Assembly (NCBI GenBank): GCA_900541345.1
Contig: UQJE01000007.1
Location: 1-54,888 of the forward strand
Direction of reading: 5' to 3'
DNA from: an uncultured Blautia sp.
Lineage (GTDB): Bacteria; Bacillota; Clostridia; Lachnospirales; Lachnospiraceae
DNA: 54,888 nt
Made by a program: the position numbers and the translations under genes. Positions 17,702 through 25,131 of the stretch are shown here, in pieces. Positions within the stretch are counted from its first letter, which is position 1, and every line of letters starts with the position of its first letter. Below the pieces are notes generated by a model. It did not search any database and was not told the DNA's origin. It was given only the letters and a program-made list of their open reading frames with translations.

Positions 17702-18346
17702 TTATTTAATAATTGTAACTGTATTGCCTGTGGCAATCTGTGCTGCATTTGCTTCGTCTGTATCAATATGCATTTCCAAAGTAAAGCTGTCGTCCACACG
17801 GATTTTTACATGATTGAAAATTGTTCCGCGTTCATTGTCTGCTTTTACAGAAACAATATCGCCATCTTTCACACCAGCTGCCTGAGCATCTTTTGGAGAC
17901 ATATGAATGTGACGCATTGCCACAATACAGCCCTCTTTCAGGTAAATCGCACCTTTCGGTCCCACAATGGCAATAGGAGCACTGTCTTTGACATCTCCGG
18001 ATTCACGCACCGGAACCTTCATTCCAAGCTTGATAGCATCTGTCGCAGATACCTCAACCTGTGAAGCCTTACGAACAGGTCCGAGAATACGTACATTTTC
18101 AATGGCACGGAGCTTCAGTCCCACAATCGTGACTGTCTCGTTGGAAGCAAACTGTCCGCCCATCAGCTCTTTTTTCTTTGTAAGCTGATAGCCAGATCCG
18201 AACAGCGCCTCTACATGCTCCTGTGTCAGGTGAATGTGTCTTGCGGAAACTCCGATAGGCACAACGTATCCGCTGCCCGTATCTTCTTTCTGATTAATTG
18301 CCTGAAGTACCATTCTGGTAATCAGTTCGATATTATTTGTTTCCAA
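17702..18346 (-). CDS. pduL: Phosphate propanoyltransferase (PduL)
   Basis: Converts propionyl-CoA plus phosphate to propionyl-phosphate, recycling CoA in the microcompartment. The conserved IPIGVSARHIHL-type motif is here PIGVSARHIHLTQEHVEALF, and RHIHMSPKDA gives the second zinc-site histidine pair; GPVRKASQVEVSATDA is also present. The start seems to be TTG 18346, which keeps an N-terminal amphipathic helix (IELITRMVLQAINQ) resembling an encapsulation peptide; the next ATG would cut it. 214 residues is standard. No propionate kinase is seen in the window, so acetate kinase elsewhere may finish the ATP-yielding step. Confidence 0.94.
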   Translation of the reverse strand: METNNIELITRMVLQAINQKEDTGSGYVVPIGVSARHIHLTQEHVEALFGSGYQLTKKKELMGGQFASNETVTIVGLKLRAIENVRILGPVRKASQVEVSATDAIKLGMKVPVRESGDVKDSAPIAIVGPKGAIYLKEGCIVAMRHIHMSPKDAQAAGVKDGDIVSVKADNERGTIFNHVKIRVDDSFTLEMHIDTDEANAAQIATGNTVTIIK

Positions 18347-18398
18347 GAATACACCCGCTTTCCGTGACTGTTTTATCAGTCCAGTTAATCAACGTAAA

Positions 18399-18812
18399 TT
18401 ATTTTAAAACCGGAAGGATTTTCTCTACGTCTGTGTGTGGTCTTGGGATTACGTGTGTTGCTACAAGCTCTCCAAGTCTGGATGCTGCTGCACTTCCGCT
18501 TTCTACTGCTGCCTTAACAGCTCCTACGTCTCCGCGAACCATAACTGTTACAAGACCGGAACCGATTTTCTCTGTTCCTACTAATGCTACGTTTGCTGCT
18601 TTACACATCTGGTCTGCTGCTTCGATTGCTGCTGTAAGACCTCTTGTTTCTACCATTCCTAATGCTTCCTGTGTCATGACTTTTTCCTCCTTATGATTTG
18701 CTGAACTTTCAGCCTGAACCTTTGTCTCTGCGGTCTTTCTTGCCGTTCTTCTTGGAGCGGCTGCCTTTTTAGGGGCTGTGTTTGCTGTTGTTGTTTTTTT
18801 CTCTTCAGCCAT
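18399..18812 (-). CDS. BMC-H shell protein with Lys/Ala-rich N-terminal extension and internal start
   Basis: A hexagonal shell tile (PduA/PduJ type) covering residues 46-137: EALGMVETRGLTAAIEAADQ, KIGSGLVTVMVRGDVGAVKA. Before it lies a 45-residue extension rich in Lys, Thr, Ala and Pro. Two starts look usable: ATG 18812 behind AGGGGG, and ATG 18677 behind a strong AAGGAGG inside the coding frame, giving a 92-residue normal BMC-H. This resembles the dual PduB/PduB' starts, where the extended form links shell to cargo. Much of its DNA is identical to the shell gene at 19155-19430. Confidence 0.9.
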   Translation of the reverse strand: MAEEKKTTTANTAPKKAAAPRRTARKTAETKVQAESSANHKEEKVMTQEALGMVETRGLTAAIEAADQMCKAANVALVGTEKIGSGLVTVMVRGDVGAVKAAVESGSAAASRLGELVATHVIPRPHTDVEKILPVLK

Positions 18813-18823
18813 ATTTCATCCCC

Positions 18824-19120
18824 CTATTGTTCTTTGTTCTTCCATCGACTTGCGCTTAATTCCACCAGTTTGACGATTTCCTCGTGAGGACGGGCAATCA
18901 CTGCATAGCTTGCCGGCTTTTTAATAGCGCCTTCCACTGCTGCGTTAACTGCCGCCGTCACTGCCGCAACATCGCCTTCCACAATAATGGTCACCAGTCG
19001 TCCGCCCAGCTTACGTTCCCATGACGCCAGCTCAACGTCTGCAGTCTTACACATAATGTCAAGGGCATTCACTGCCGCAACCACACCTGTGATTTCTATA
19101 AAACCATATGATTTACTCAT
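18824..19120 (-). CDS. BMC-H shell protein
   Basis: A 98-residue hexamer-forming shell protein: YGFIEITGVVAAVNALDIMC, ADVELASWERKLGGRLVTII, VEGDVAAVTAAVNAAVEGA and VIARPHEEI. It is diverged from its neighbours, with a Trp near residue 34 and a KLGGR pore loop instead of KIGSG, so its pore should have a different character. It sits in a run of four BMC-H genes and ends 12 bases before the extended shell gene. Confidence 0.93.
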   Translation of the reverse strand: MSKSYGFIEITGVVAAVNALDIMCKTADVELASWERKLGGRLVTIIVEGDVAAVTAAVNAAVEGAIKKPASYAVIARPHEEIVKLVELSASRWKNKEQ

Positions 19121-19154
19121 GAGCGAACTCCTTTTATTTTTTAAATCGCTTTAA

Positions 19155-19430
19155 TTAAATAGAAGGCAGAATCTTTTCTACGTCTGTATGAGGTCTCGGA
19201 ATTACGTGTGTTGCTACAAGCTCTCCAAGTCTGGATGCTGCTGCACTTCCGCTTTCTACTGCTGCCTTAACAGCTCCTACGTCTCCGCGAACCATAACTG
19301 TTACAAGACCGGAACCGATTTTCTCTGTTCCTACCAGTGCTACCTCAGCTGCCTTTGTCATTGCATCTGCTGCCTCGATTGCAGCTGTAAGTCCTCTTGT
19401 TTCTACCATTCCTAATGCTTCCTGTGCCAT
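19155..19430 (-). CDS. pduA: BMC-H shell protein, PduA/PduJ-like
   Basis: A 91-residue canonical shell tile: EALGMVETRGLTAAIEAADA, VGTEKIGSGLVTVMVRGDVG, AVKAAVESGSAAASRLGELV and IPRPHTDVEKIL. The KIGSG pore loop matches PduA/PduJ, suggesting passage of diol substrates. Nearly the same protein is encoded at 18399-18677, with 134 identical bases. An AGGAGG site precedes the ATG. Whether to call it PduA or PduJ cannot be decided. Confidence 0.93.
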   Translation of the reverse strand: MAQEALGMVETRGLTAAIEAADAMTKAAEVALVGTEKIGSGLVTVMVRGDVGAVKAAVESGSAAASRLGELVATHVIPRPHTDVEKILPSI

Positions 19431-19492
19431 GTTCTATTCCTCCTGGATTTTATATAAACTGATTTCTGTTTTATCAATACCGGATACGAGTT

Positions 19493-19807
19493 TTAGTCCT
19501 TATCCAGTGCGCTGATCTTCAGCATTTTTTCTGTACCCTCGTCAGGGTTTGGAATTACATAGTGCTGTACCACGCCGGTCATTCTGTTTGCTGCTTCCAT
19601 ACCGGCTTCCACTGCCGCAGTAACATCAGCAACGCTTCCGCGATATTTGATGCAGACAAGGAGCGGTACTGGCAGGCTGTCTGCATTGGCAGGTTTATTC
19701 TTGTCGAATACCTCCAGGCGGACATTTGCTGCCTTACATCCGGCATCGCCTGCTACAAAGGCTGTAGCCAGCCCAAACACTTCCAAAATTCCCACAGCTT
19801 CTGCCAT
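19493..19807 (-). CDS. BMC-H-type shell protein with a longer pore-region insertion
   Basis: A 104-residue BMC-domain protein: AVGILEVFGLATAFVAGDAG, then NVRLEVFDKNKPANADSLPV, which replaces the usual short strand with a longer, charged loop. The end is VVQHYVIPNPDEGTEKML. A Cys (DAGCKAAN) lies on helix A. The insertion should change the pore face, so this tile may have a role distinct from the KIGSG tiles. It follows the zinc-type alcohol dehydrogenase gene. Confidence 0.9.
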   Translation of the reverse strand: MAEAVGILEVFGLATAFVAGDAGCKAANVRLEVFDKNKPANADSLPVPLLVCIKYRGSVADVTAAVEAGMEAANRMTGVVQHYVIPNPDEGTEKMLKISALDKD

Positions 19808-19831
19808 TTCAATTCTCCTTTACGGTGAGGA

Positions 19832-21064
19832 TTATTTATTGATGATCGCAATCTTCAGACCTGTCATTGCCAGGTTTGTCTGATGTGCTTCGTTAATCTG
19901 CTCTAACGGGAATCTGTCTGTAATAAGCTCAGACATTGGAAGTCCGATTCCTTTTGCTCTCTTTAAGAAGTCGAATGTTGTTACATAATCTCTTAAAGTA
20001 TATACCCAGGAACCAACTGTTGTGATTTCTTTTGAACAGATGTCAAAGTGCGGGTTAATTGTTGCATCTCCACCATTGATGAAGAATCCAAGTTCACAAA
20101 GACCACCGCCGTTGCGAATGAATTTATAAATGTTGGAATGTGCAACTGGAGAACCTGTACACTGGAATGCGAAATCTGCAAGATGTCCGCCGAATGCTTC
20201 TTTTACAGCTTCTGCAAGTGCTTCAATTCCCTTGTGATCTTTAAAGTTTACTGTCTGTGTTGCGCCCATTCTCTTAGCGAAGTCAAGACGTTTCTGCTCT
20301 CCGTCTACTGCACAGATGTTTTCAATACCCATTGTGCGAAGAACTGCAATACAGATAAGGCCGATCGGTCCGCATCCCTGTACAACAACTCTGCTGTTGA
20401 AACGAAGGATACCTGTTGTTTTTGCTCTCTCTACTGCATGTACGAGAACGGCACATGGCTCGATGAGGATACGGGAATCCAGATCCAGATCACTTACATT
20501 AAAGAATGTGGAACCAAACTGTCCGCCTCTGATGAAGATGTAATCAGAGAACCATCCGTTAAGATGAATATCATCATCCGGAAGAAGTCCGTATACATCT
20601 GCACCGCCTACGTTTTTCTTATTTAAGTCGAACATTGTGATTTCCGGATCATCTTTGAAAATCATACATGTAACAACTTTATCTCCAACTTTAACCGGTT
20701 TGCCTGCTGTATCCACTTTTACGTTTTTACCCATAGCAACGATTTCACCTGTTCCCTCATGTCCAAGTGCTACCGGAATCAGGCTGAATGGATCTCTTTT
20801 GAATTCATGAGCATCTGTACCACAGATACCGCAGCCTTCTACTTTTACAAGAATATCATCATCGCCAAGTTCCGGAATCGGGAACTCTTTAATGTCATAA
20901 TGCTCCAGGGATGTCAGCATTGCTACTCTGGCTGTTTTCGGGATTGCATTTCCTGCTGCCGGTGCTGCTGTTGTTGCTGCCGGTGCTGCTGCAGGAGTGT
21001 TTCCTGTCATGCCGGAGAGAACCTGTTTTACGATTTCTTCAATATTTACGTTATTCATATCCAT
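19832..21064 (-). CDS. MDR-family zinc alcohol dehydrogenase with N-terminal encapsulation peptide
   Basis: A 410-residue medium-chain dehydrogenase. Residues 4-18 (NNVNIEEIVKQVLSGM) form an encapsulation-type helix, followed by an Ala/Thr/Pro linker (about 20-38), so it is likely luminal cargo. The catalytic domain has GCGICGTDAHEF and ALGHEGTGEIV (catalytic zinc Cys and His), then a Rossmann segment VVVQGCGPIGLICIAVL. The four-Cys structural zinc motif of classical ADHs is not seen. In this locus it could reduce lactaldehyde or propanal, or oxidise propanediol; sequence alone does not choose. It follows pduP after 18 bases. Confidence 0.85.
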   Translation of the reverse strand: MDMNNVNIEEIVKQVLSGMTGNTPAAAPAATTAAPAAGNAIPKTARVAMLTSLEHYDIKEFPIPELGDDDILVKVEGCGICGTDAHEFKRDPFSLIPVALGHEGTGEIVAMGKNVKVDTAGKPVKVGDKVVTCMIFKDDPEITMFDLNKKNVGGADVYGLLPDDDIHLNGWFSDYIFIRGGQFGSTFFNVSDLDLDSRILIEPCAVLVHAVERAKTTGILRFNSRVVVQGCGPIGLICIAVLRTMGIENICAVDGEQKRLDFAKRMGATQTVNFKDHKGIEALAEAVKEAFGGHLADFAFQCTGSPVAHSNIYKFIRNGGGLCELGFFINGGDATINPHFDICSKEITTVGSWVYTLRDYVTTFDFLKRAKGIGLPMSELITDRFPLEQINEAHQTNLAMTGLKIAIINK

Positions 21065-21082
21065 GTTCTTCTCTCCTCCTAA

Positions 21083-22471
21083 TTATCGAATGCAAAGACT
21101 GTCAGACATTACGCAGCGTCTTCTCTTTGTGAAGGTGCTTGCGCTTGTAAGACCTTCGCCTGTACGGCTTGCGATTGTGAAAGTACAATATCCTTCCCCG
21201 CCAAATCCAAGTGCTGCATAAGAAGGTGCATTTTTCACAAGGATTGCTGTATCAATCGCTTTTGCATATTTTGTAATGTTGTCAATATTTTTAGAATGAA
21301 TATGTGCAGAATGGCGGTTGCCATGCTCAAGCCATACAGCCTGCTCTACTGCATCGTCAAAATCTTTCGCTCTTACCACACCAAGAATCGGCATCATAAG
21401 CTCTGTTGTAATAAGCGGATGCTCCTTCGGTCCTTCAAATACGATACAGCGAATGTTCGCCGGAACGTTTACGCCGATCATGGAAAGAAGTGTTCTTGCA
21501 TCACGACCTACACATTTACGGTTCAGCTTTCCTCCTGCCAGAACAACCTCTGTCAGCTTGTCCTGTTCTTCCTTGGATGCCAGATAACAGTCATTCTCTG
21601 TTACGAGATAGTGCATCAGCTCATCCACGATAGAGGAAACTGCCACGATTTCTTTTTCTGCAATACATGGAAGGTTATTGTCAAATGTACATCCATTTAC
21701 AATATCCTGTGCAGCTTTCCGAATGTCTGCTGTCTCATCTACAAGTGCCGGAGGATTTCCTGCACCAGCTCCGATTCCTCTCTTACCAGAGGAAAGAACA
21801 GCTGTTACAACACCAGGGCCGCCAGTTGCAGCGATAAGCGGAATATCTTTATGCTTCATCATGATATTGCTTGTTTCCAGTGTAGGATTTTCTACAGTAA
21901 CTGCAATGTTATCCGGTCCGCCTGCTTCAAGAGAAGCTTCGTTTAACAGATTGATTGCATAAATAGATGTTTTGATTGCAGCCGGATGCGGGTTAAATAC
22001 AACTGTATTTCCGCCGGCCAGCATGCCCATTGTATTACACAGTACAGTCTCACTCGGGTTTGTACAAGGAGTAATTGCTCCGATTACGCCGAAAGGTCCC
22101 ATCTCAATAAGGGTAAGACCTCTGTCGCCTGACCATGCTGTTGTTGTAATATCTTCTGTTCCAGGTGTCTTGTCTGCTACAAGATGATGTTTGAGGATTT
22201 TATCCCCTACATTTCCCATACCAGTCTCATCAACACCCATACGAGCAAGAATTTCTGCATTCTCTTTGATTTTCTTTCGAATACATGTAATAATTTTTTC
22301 TCTCTGGTCCATGGACATTTTCTTAACGATAAGTTCAGATTTCTTTGCTGCCTCAATGGCCTCATTCATATCTTTGAAAACACCATGTTTTCCGGAGGGA
22401 GCATCGGCAATCTGCATTTTTGCCATGACTTCCTGTACAATTTCCTGTACCATGCTTTCATTGATTGGCAT
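21083..22471 (-). CDS. pduP: CoA-acylating propionaldehyde dehydrogenase (PduP)
   Basis: Oxidises propanal to propionyl-CoA with NAD+ in the microcompartment lumen. The start is ATG 22471 (MPINESMVQEIVQEVMAKMQ), behind AAGGAGG; the first 18 residues are a classic encapsulation peptide. The ALDH-fold core has PFGVIGAITPCTNPSETVLC, NTVVFNPHPAA, LIAATGGPGVV, GAGAGNPPALVDETAD and the catalytic Cys in VNGCTFDNNLPCIAEKE. 462 residues is normal for PduP/EutE. Flanked by the aldolase and the zinc-type alcohol dehydrogenase. Confidence 0.94.
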   Translation of the reverse strand: MPINESMVQEIVQEVMAKMQIADAPSGKHGVFKDMNEAIEAAKKSELIVKKMSMDQREKIITCIRKKIKENAEILARMGVDETGMGNVGDKILKHHLVADKTPGTEDITTTAWSGDRGLTLIEMGPFGVIGAITPCTNPSETVLCNTMGMLAGGNTVVFNPHPAAIKTSIYAINLLNEASLEAGGPDNIAVTVENPTLETSNIMMKHKDIPLIAATGGPGVVTAVLSSGKRGIGAGAGNPPALVDETADIRKAAQDIVNGCTFDNNLPCIAEKEIVAVSSIVDELMHYLVTENDCYLASKEEQDKLTEVVLAGGKLNRKCVGRDARTLLSMIGVNVPANIRCIVFEGPKEHPLITTELMMPILGVVRAKDFDDAVEQAVWLEHGNRHSAHIHSKNIDNITKYAKAIDTAILVKNAPSYAALGFGGEGYCTFTIASRTGEGLTSASTFTKRRRCVMSDSLCIR

Positions 22472-22511
22472 GAAATTGTCCTCCTTCAAATTTTATATAT
22501 ATGCAGCGGAA

Positions 22512-23327
22512 TTATTTTAATCCCAGCTGTGCCATTACCTGTTTTGTAATGTTTGCTACTAAATCTGCATCTGCTGTATCGCAGGAAGCTGTGCTGTTTT
22601 CTGTATATGTACAGTGGCTTCCGCAGTTATGGCAGTTAAGTCCGTCTTTGTTTACGCAAAGATTTGCCGGATGTTTGCCCGGAAGACCCATTTTTCTTCT
22701 GATTTCATACAGTTTTTCAATCTGCTCTTTGTCGAATTCCTTCGGTCCGCCAAGCATTTTGGATTTGTAAAGAAGCTCTGCGTAGAATTCAAGAGATTCC
22801 ATTTTCATGTATGCAGCCATAAGGTCTGTAGACCATGTAAGAGCACCGTGGTTCTCAAGAAGAACTGCATCAAAGTATGGAAGGTATTTTTCCAGATTGT
22901 CCGGAATTTCCACTGTAGAAGGTGTGCCGTATTCTGCGATCGGAACACATCCGAGAGCGATAACTGCCTCTGGCATGATCGGTGCAGAAAGCGGAATGCC
23001 TGCGATTGCAAAGCTTGTTGCAAATGTAGGATGTGCATGAACAACAGAACCTACATCCGGTCTTTTCTCGTATACTCTCATATGCATTTTGATTTCAGAT
23101 GAAGGACGGAATCCCGGGTTAGCCTGGATTACATTACCCTGTGCATCTACTTTACAGATAAAGTCCGGAGTCATAAATCCTTTGGAAACTCCTGTAGGTG
23201 TGCAAAGGAATTCGTTGTCATTCAGTTTTACGGAGATATTTCCGTCGTTTGCAGCCACCATGTTGCGGTTGTAGATTCTTCTTCCTACTTCACAAATCTG
23301 TTTTTTGATTTCATATTCGTTTACCAT
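22512..23327 (-). CDS. fucA: Class II aldolase, L-fuculose/rhamnulose-phosphate type, with C-terminal encapsulation peptide
   Basis: Expected to cleave L-fuculose-1-phosphate (or rhamnulose-1-phosphate) into DHAP and L-lactaldehyde, feeding 1,2-propanediol formation. Family motifs: RRIYNRNMVAANDGNISVKL, TPTGVSKGFM, EIKMHMRVYEKRPDVGSVVH with HAHP (zinc His pair), VLLENHGALTWS (third His) and a catalytic-type Glu. The tail beyond residue 215 is unusual: a Cys-rich CHNCGSHC segment, then ADADLVANITKQVMAQLGLK, an amphipathic helix of encapsulation type at the very C-terminus. First gene of the second BMC transcription unit. Sugar preference is inferred. Confidence 0.88.
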   Translation of the reverse strand: MVNEYEIKKQICEVGRRIYNRNMVAANDGNISVKLNDNEFLCTPTGVSKGFMTPDFICKVDAQGNVIQANPGFRPSSEIKMHMRVYEKRPDVGSVVHAHPTFATSFAIAGIPLSAPIMPEAVIALGCVPIAEYGTPSTVEIPDNLEKYLPYFDAVLLENHGALTWSTDLMAAYMKMESLEFYAELLYKSKMLGGPKEFDKEQIEKLYEIRRKMGLPGKHPANLCVNKDGLNCHNCGSHCTYTENSTASCDTADADLVANITKQVMAQLGLK

Positions 23328-23373
23328 GCTTTCTTCCTCCTTGAGCGCATTTGGTTTAATTGTTTCTGATGTA

Positions 23374-23402
23374 ATTCTACATCATACCACAGGGAAAGTC
23401 AA
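23374..23402 (-). promoter_or_regulatory. Promoter of fucA-pduO BMC unit (TTGACT-17-TAGAAT)
   Basis: On minus, -35 TTGACT (23397-23402) and -10 TAGAAT (23374-23379) are 17 bases apart, about 45 bases before the aldolase start. Repeated GAAAACAACA elements lie just upstream. Confidence 0.7.
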
Positions 23403-23410
23403 GAAATACT

Positions 23411-23453
23411 TGTTGTTTTCTGTTGTTTTCTCTGTGCATATTATGTTGTTTTT
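23411..23453. promoter_or_regulatory. Candidate regulator binding repeats upstream of fucA promoter
   Basis: Perfect tandem tgttgttttc at 23411-23420 and 23421-23430, then ttatgttgttttt at 23441-23453. The latter matches, but for one base, two boxes upstream of the GRE promoter. Position just upstream of the -35 suggests activator or repressor binding. The binding protein is unknown; the locus DeoR protein is the obvious candidate. Confidence 0.5.
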
Positions 23454-23461
23454 ATTGTTTT

Positions 23462-23932
23462 TTATTGTGGTTTCTTGTTTCCTTGTTCCCAGGGCATCAC
23501 ATCGCCGTCCTCCCGGAGATATTCCAGGATTTCCGCCACCCCTTCCCAGGTTTTGGAATCCACAAAAAAAATCTTTTTGCATCCTGCAAGCCTCAGCCAT
23601 GATTCCGCCCTCTTCACATTCGCATCCGGATGATTGATTTTTGTAACAATACCAACCACCTCTCTGTTTGCCATGCAGGTTATACACGGCGGAAAAAGAC
23701 AATATGGCTCAATTGCCGAGACAAGCAGTCCCACCACATCTGACTCATATGTATAAAGCGCCAGCGCATGTCCAAGTCCTTTTGTCTGAGCATACTCTCC
23801 GGGCGTATCTACAATGACGTCAAAATTATTCACATACTGGGTTTTGTGATAGTGGATTTTTTCTCCGCGCAGGGCCTGGGTCAATGTTGTCTTCCCCGCC
23901 TCGCTGCGCCCTATTAAAACGATTTTCTTCAT
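23462..23932 (-). CDS. EutP/PduV-like small GTPase
   Basis: A 156-residue Ras-like P-loop protein found in ethanolamine and propanediol microcompartment operons, where PduV has been linked to compartment positioning. Walker A is IGRSEAGKTTLTQAL, the G3 region is VDTPGEYAQTKGLGHAL, and the G4-like motif reads TKINHPDANV. It has a Cys pair in PPCITCMANRE. Last gene of the GRE unit, ending just before the second BMC promoter. The molecular role is not settled for the family. Confidence 0.9.
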   Translation of the reverse strand: MKKIVLIGRSEAGKTTLTQALRGEKIHYHKTQYVNNFDVIVDTPGEYAQTKGLGHALALYTYESDVVGLLVSAIEPYCLFPPCITCMANREVVGIVTKINHPDANVKRAESWLRLAGCKKIFFVDSKTWEGVAEILEYLREDGDVMPWEQGNKKPQ

Positions 23933-23946
23933 ATTATAATGCCTTC

Positions 23947-24324
23947 TTATGTCCTTGTCACAGGACAGATGACAAATCCCAGTTTCTCATCTACATATGT
24001 AAGAATCGCCGTCACTGCCGCTTCCACTTCAGAAACGGTTCCTGTCACAATAAGACTTCCGCTGAAGCGGTCAACAAAACCGATTTCTGCGCCGGAAGCT
24101 TTCATTGCTATATCTGCCATAATGATAGCCGTTTCTGCCGGACTCACTGTTAAAATCCCAATGGCAGAACGTGAATAATCTACTGACGGATCAAGCCCCA
24201 GCTTCGTATAAAGAACCTTATCCGGATTTGCAATAATATGTGCAAGAGAAATCTGTTTACCCGGAACAAGCTCCTGAATAATCCGCTGTTTTACCTCCGG
24301 CGGCATACTATCCGTATATCCCAT
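23947..24324 (-). CDS. pduU: Circularly permuted BMC shell protein (PduU/EutS family)
   Basis: A 125-residue shell hexamer. PduU/EutS proteins have a permuted BMC fold with a small N-terminal beta barrel over the pore. The N-terminal region KQRIIQELVPGKQISLAHII, followed by the helix TVSPAETAIIMADIAMKASG and strand GFVDRFSGSLIVTGTVSEVE, matches that family. It lies 8 bases after the activase, in the GRE unit, away from the other shell genes. Confidence 0.92.
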   Translation of the reverse strand: MGYTDSMPPEVKQRIIQELVPGKQISLAHIIANPDKVLYTKLGLDPSVDYSRSAIGILTVSPAETAIIMADIAMKASGAEIGFVDRFSGSLIVTGTVSEVEAAVTAILTYVDEKLGFVICPVTRT

Positions 24325-24331
24325 TTGCTTA

Positions 24332-25123
24332 TCACCCTCCTATCTGACAGTCAAGAGAAGAAACTCTCTCCACTGCTTTTTTCAGAGTATTCATATGCTC
24401 CGCTTCCGGCGGAAGAATTCCTTCCATATAATAGTCTCTTCCAAGTCCTTCATACTTATCCTGGCCAAGCCTGTGATAAGGAAGCAGATGAATTTTATTG
24501 ACTCCCGGAAGCGTCGCTGCAAACTGTGCAATTTCCTGTATTTCTTCTACGGTATCATTAAATGTAGGAATGACCGGAACACGAATCACAAGTTTCGTCT
24601 TGCCTGACAAAGCAATCCGCCTTGCATTTTCCAGCATCTGTTCATTAGAACGTCCGGTAAACTCCTTATGTTTACCGGGATTCATGTGTTTTATATCCAT
24701 CAGATAAGTATCCAGCCAGGGCAGTGCGTTTTCTATATCTTTCCAGGGGGCGCACCCCATGCTCTCTACTGCTGTAGAAATCCCCCTCTCCTTCGCTCCT
24801 CGCAAAAGTGCAGCTGTAAATTCCGGCTGACAGAAACACTCTCCGCCGGAAAGTGTCATTCCTCCGCCTGAGCGATAATAGTACGCTCTGTCTTTTTCCA
24901 CTTCCGTCAGAGCCTCCCTGACTGTCACATCTCTGCCGATCATCTTGTCTTTTTCCTGAACCTTCATCGTTTCAATTTCATATTCCTGCGATTCCGGATT
25001 ACAGCACCACCGGCATCTGAGCACACAGCCTTTCAAAAACACAATCGTTCGAATTCCCGGACCATCATGGATAGAATATCTCTGAATATCAAATATTCTT
25101 CCTCTTTTTTCCAAATAATCCAT
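24332..25123 (-). CDS. Glycyl radical enzyme activase (radical SAM)
   Basis: Uses S-adenosylmethionine and a 4Fe-4S cluster to install the glycyl radical on the adjacent GRE. The cluster motif is in FLKGCVLRCRWCCNPESQ (CxxxCxxC). Other family marks are RYSIHDGPGIRTIVF, GGGMTLSGGECFCQPEF (GGE motif), TYLMDIKHMNPGKH and IRVPVIPTFND. At 263 residues it lacks the Cys-rich ferredoxin-like insert that most activases of diol-type GREs carry after the radical SAM motif; the segment QEYEIETMKVQEKDKMIG stands there with no Cys. It starts 9 bases after the GRE stop. Confidence 0.94.
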   Translation of the reverse strand: MDYLEKRGRIFDIQRYSIHDGPGIRTIVFLKGCVLRCRWCCNPESQEYEIETMKVQEKDKMIGRDVTVREALTEVEKDRAYYYRSGGGMTLSGGECFCQPEFTAALLRGAKERGISTAVESMGCAPWKDIENALPWLDTYLMDIKHMNPGKHKEFTGRSNEQMLENARRIALSGKTKLVIRVPVIPTFNDTVEEIQEIAQFAATLPGVNKIHLLPYHRLGQDKYEGLGRDYYMEGILPPEAEHMNTLKKAVERVSSLDCQIGG

Positions 25124-25131
25124 ATTATCTC

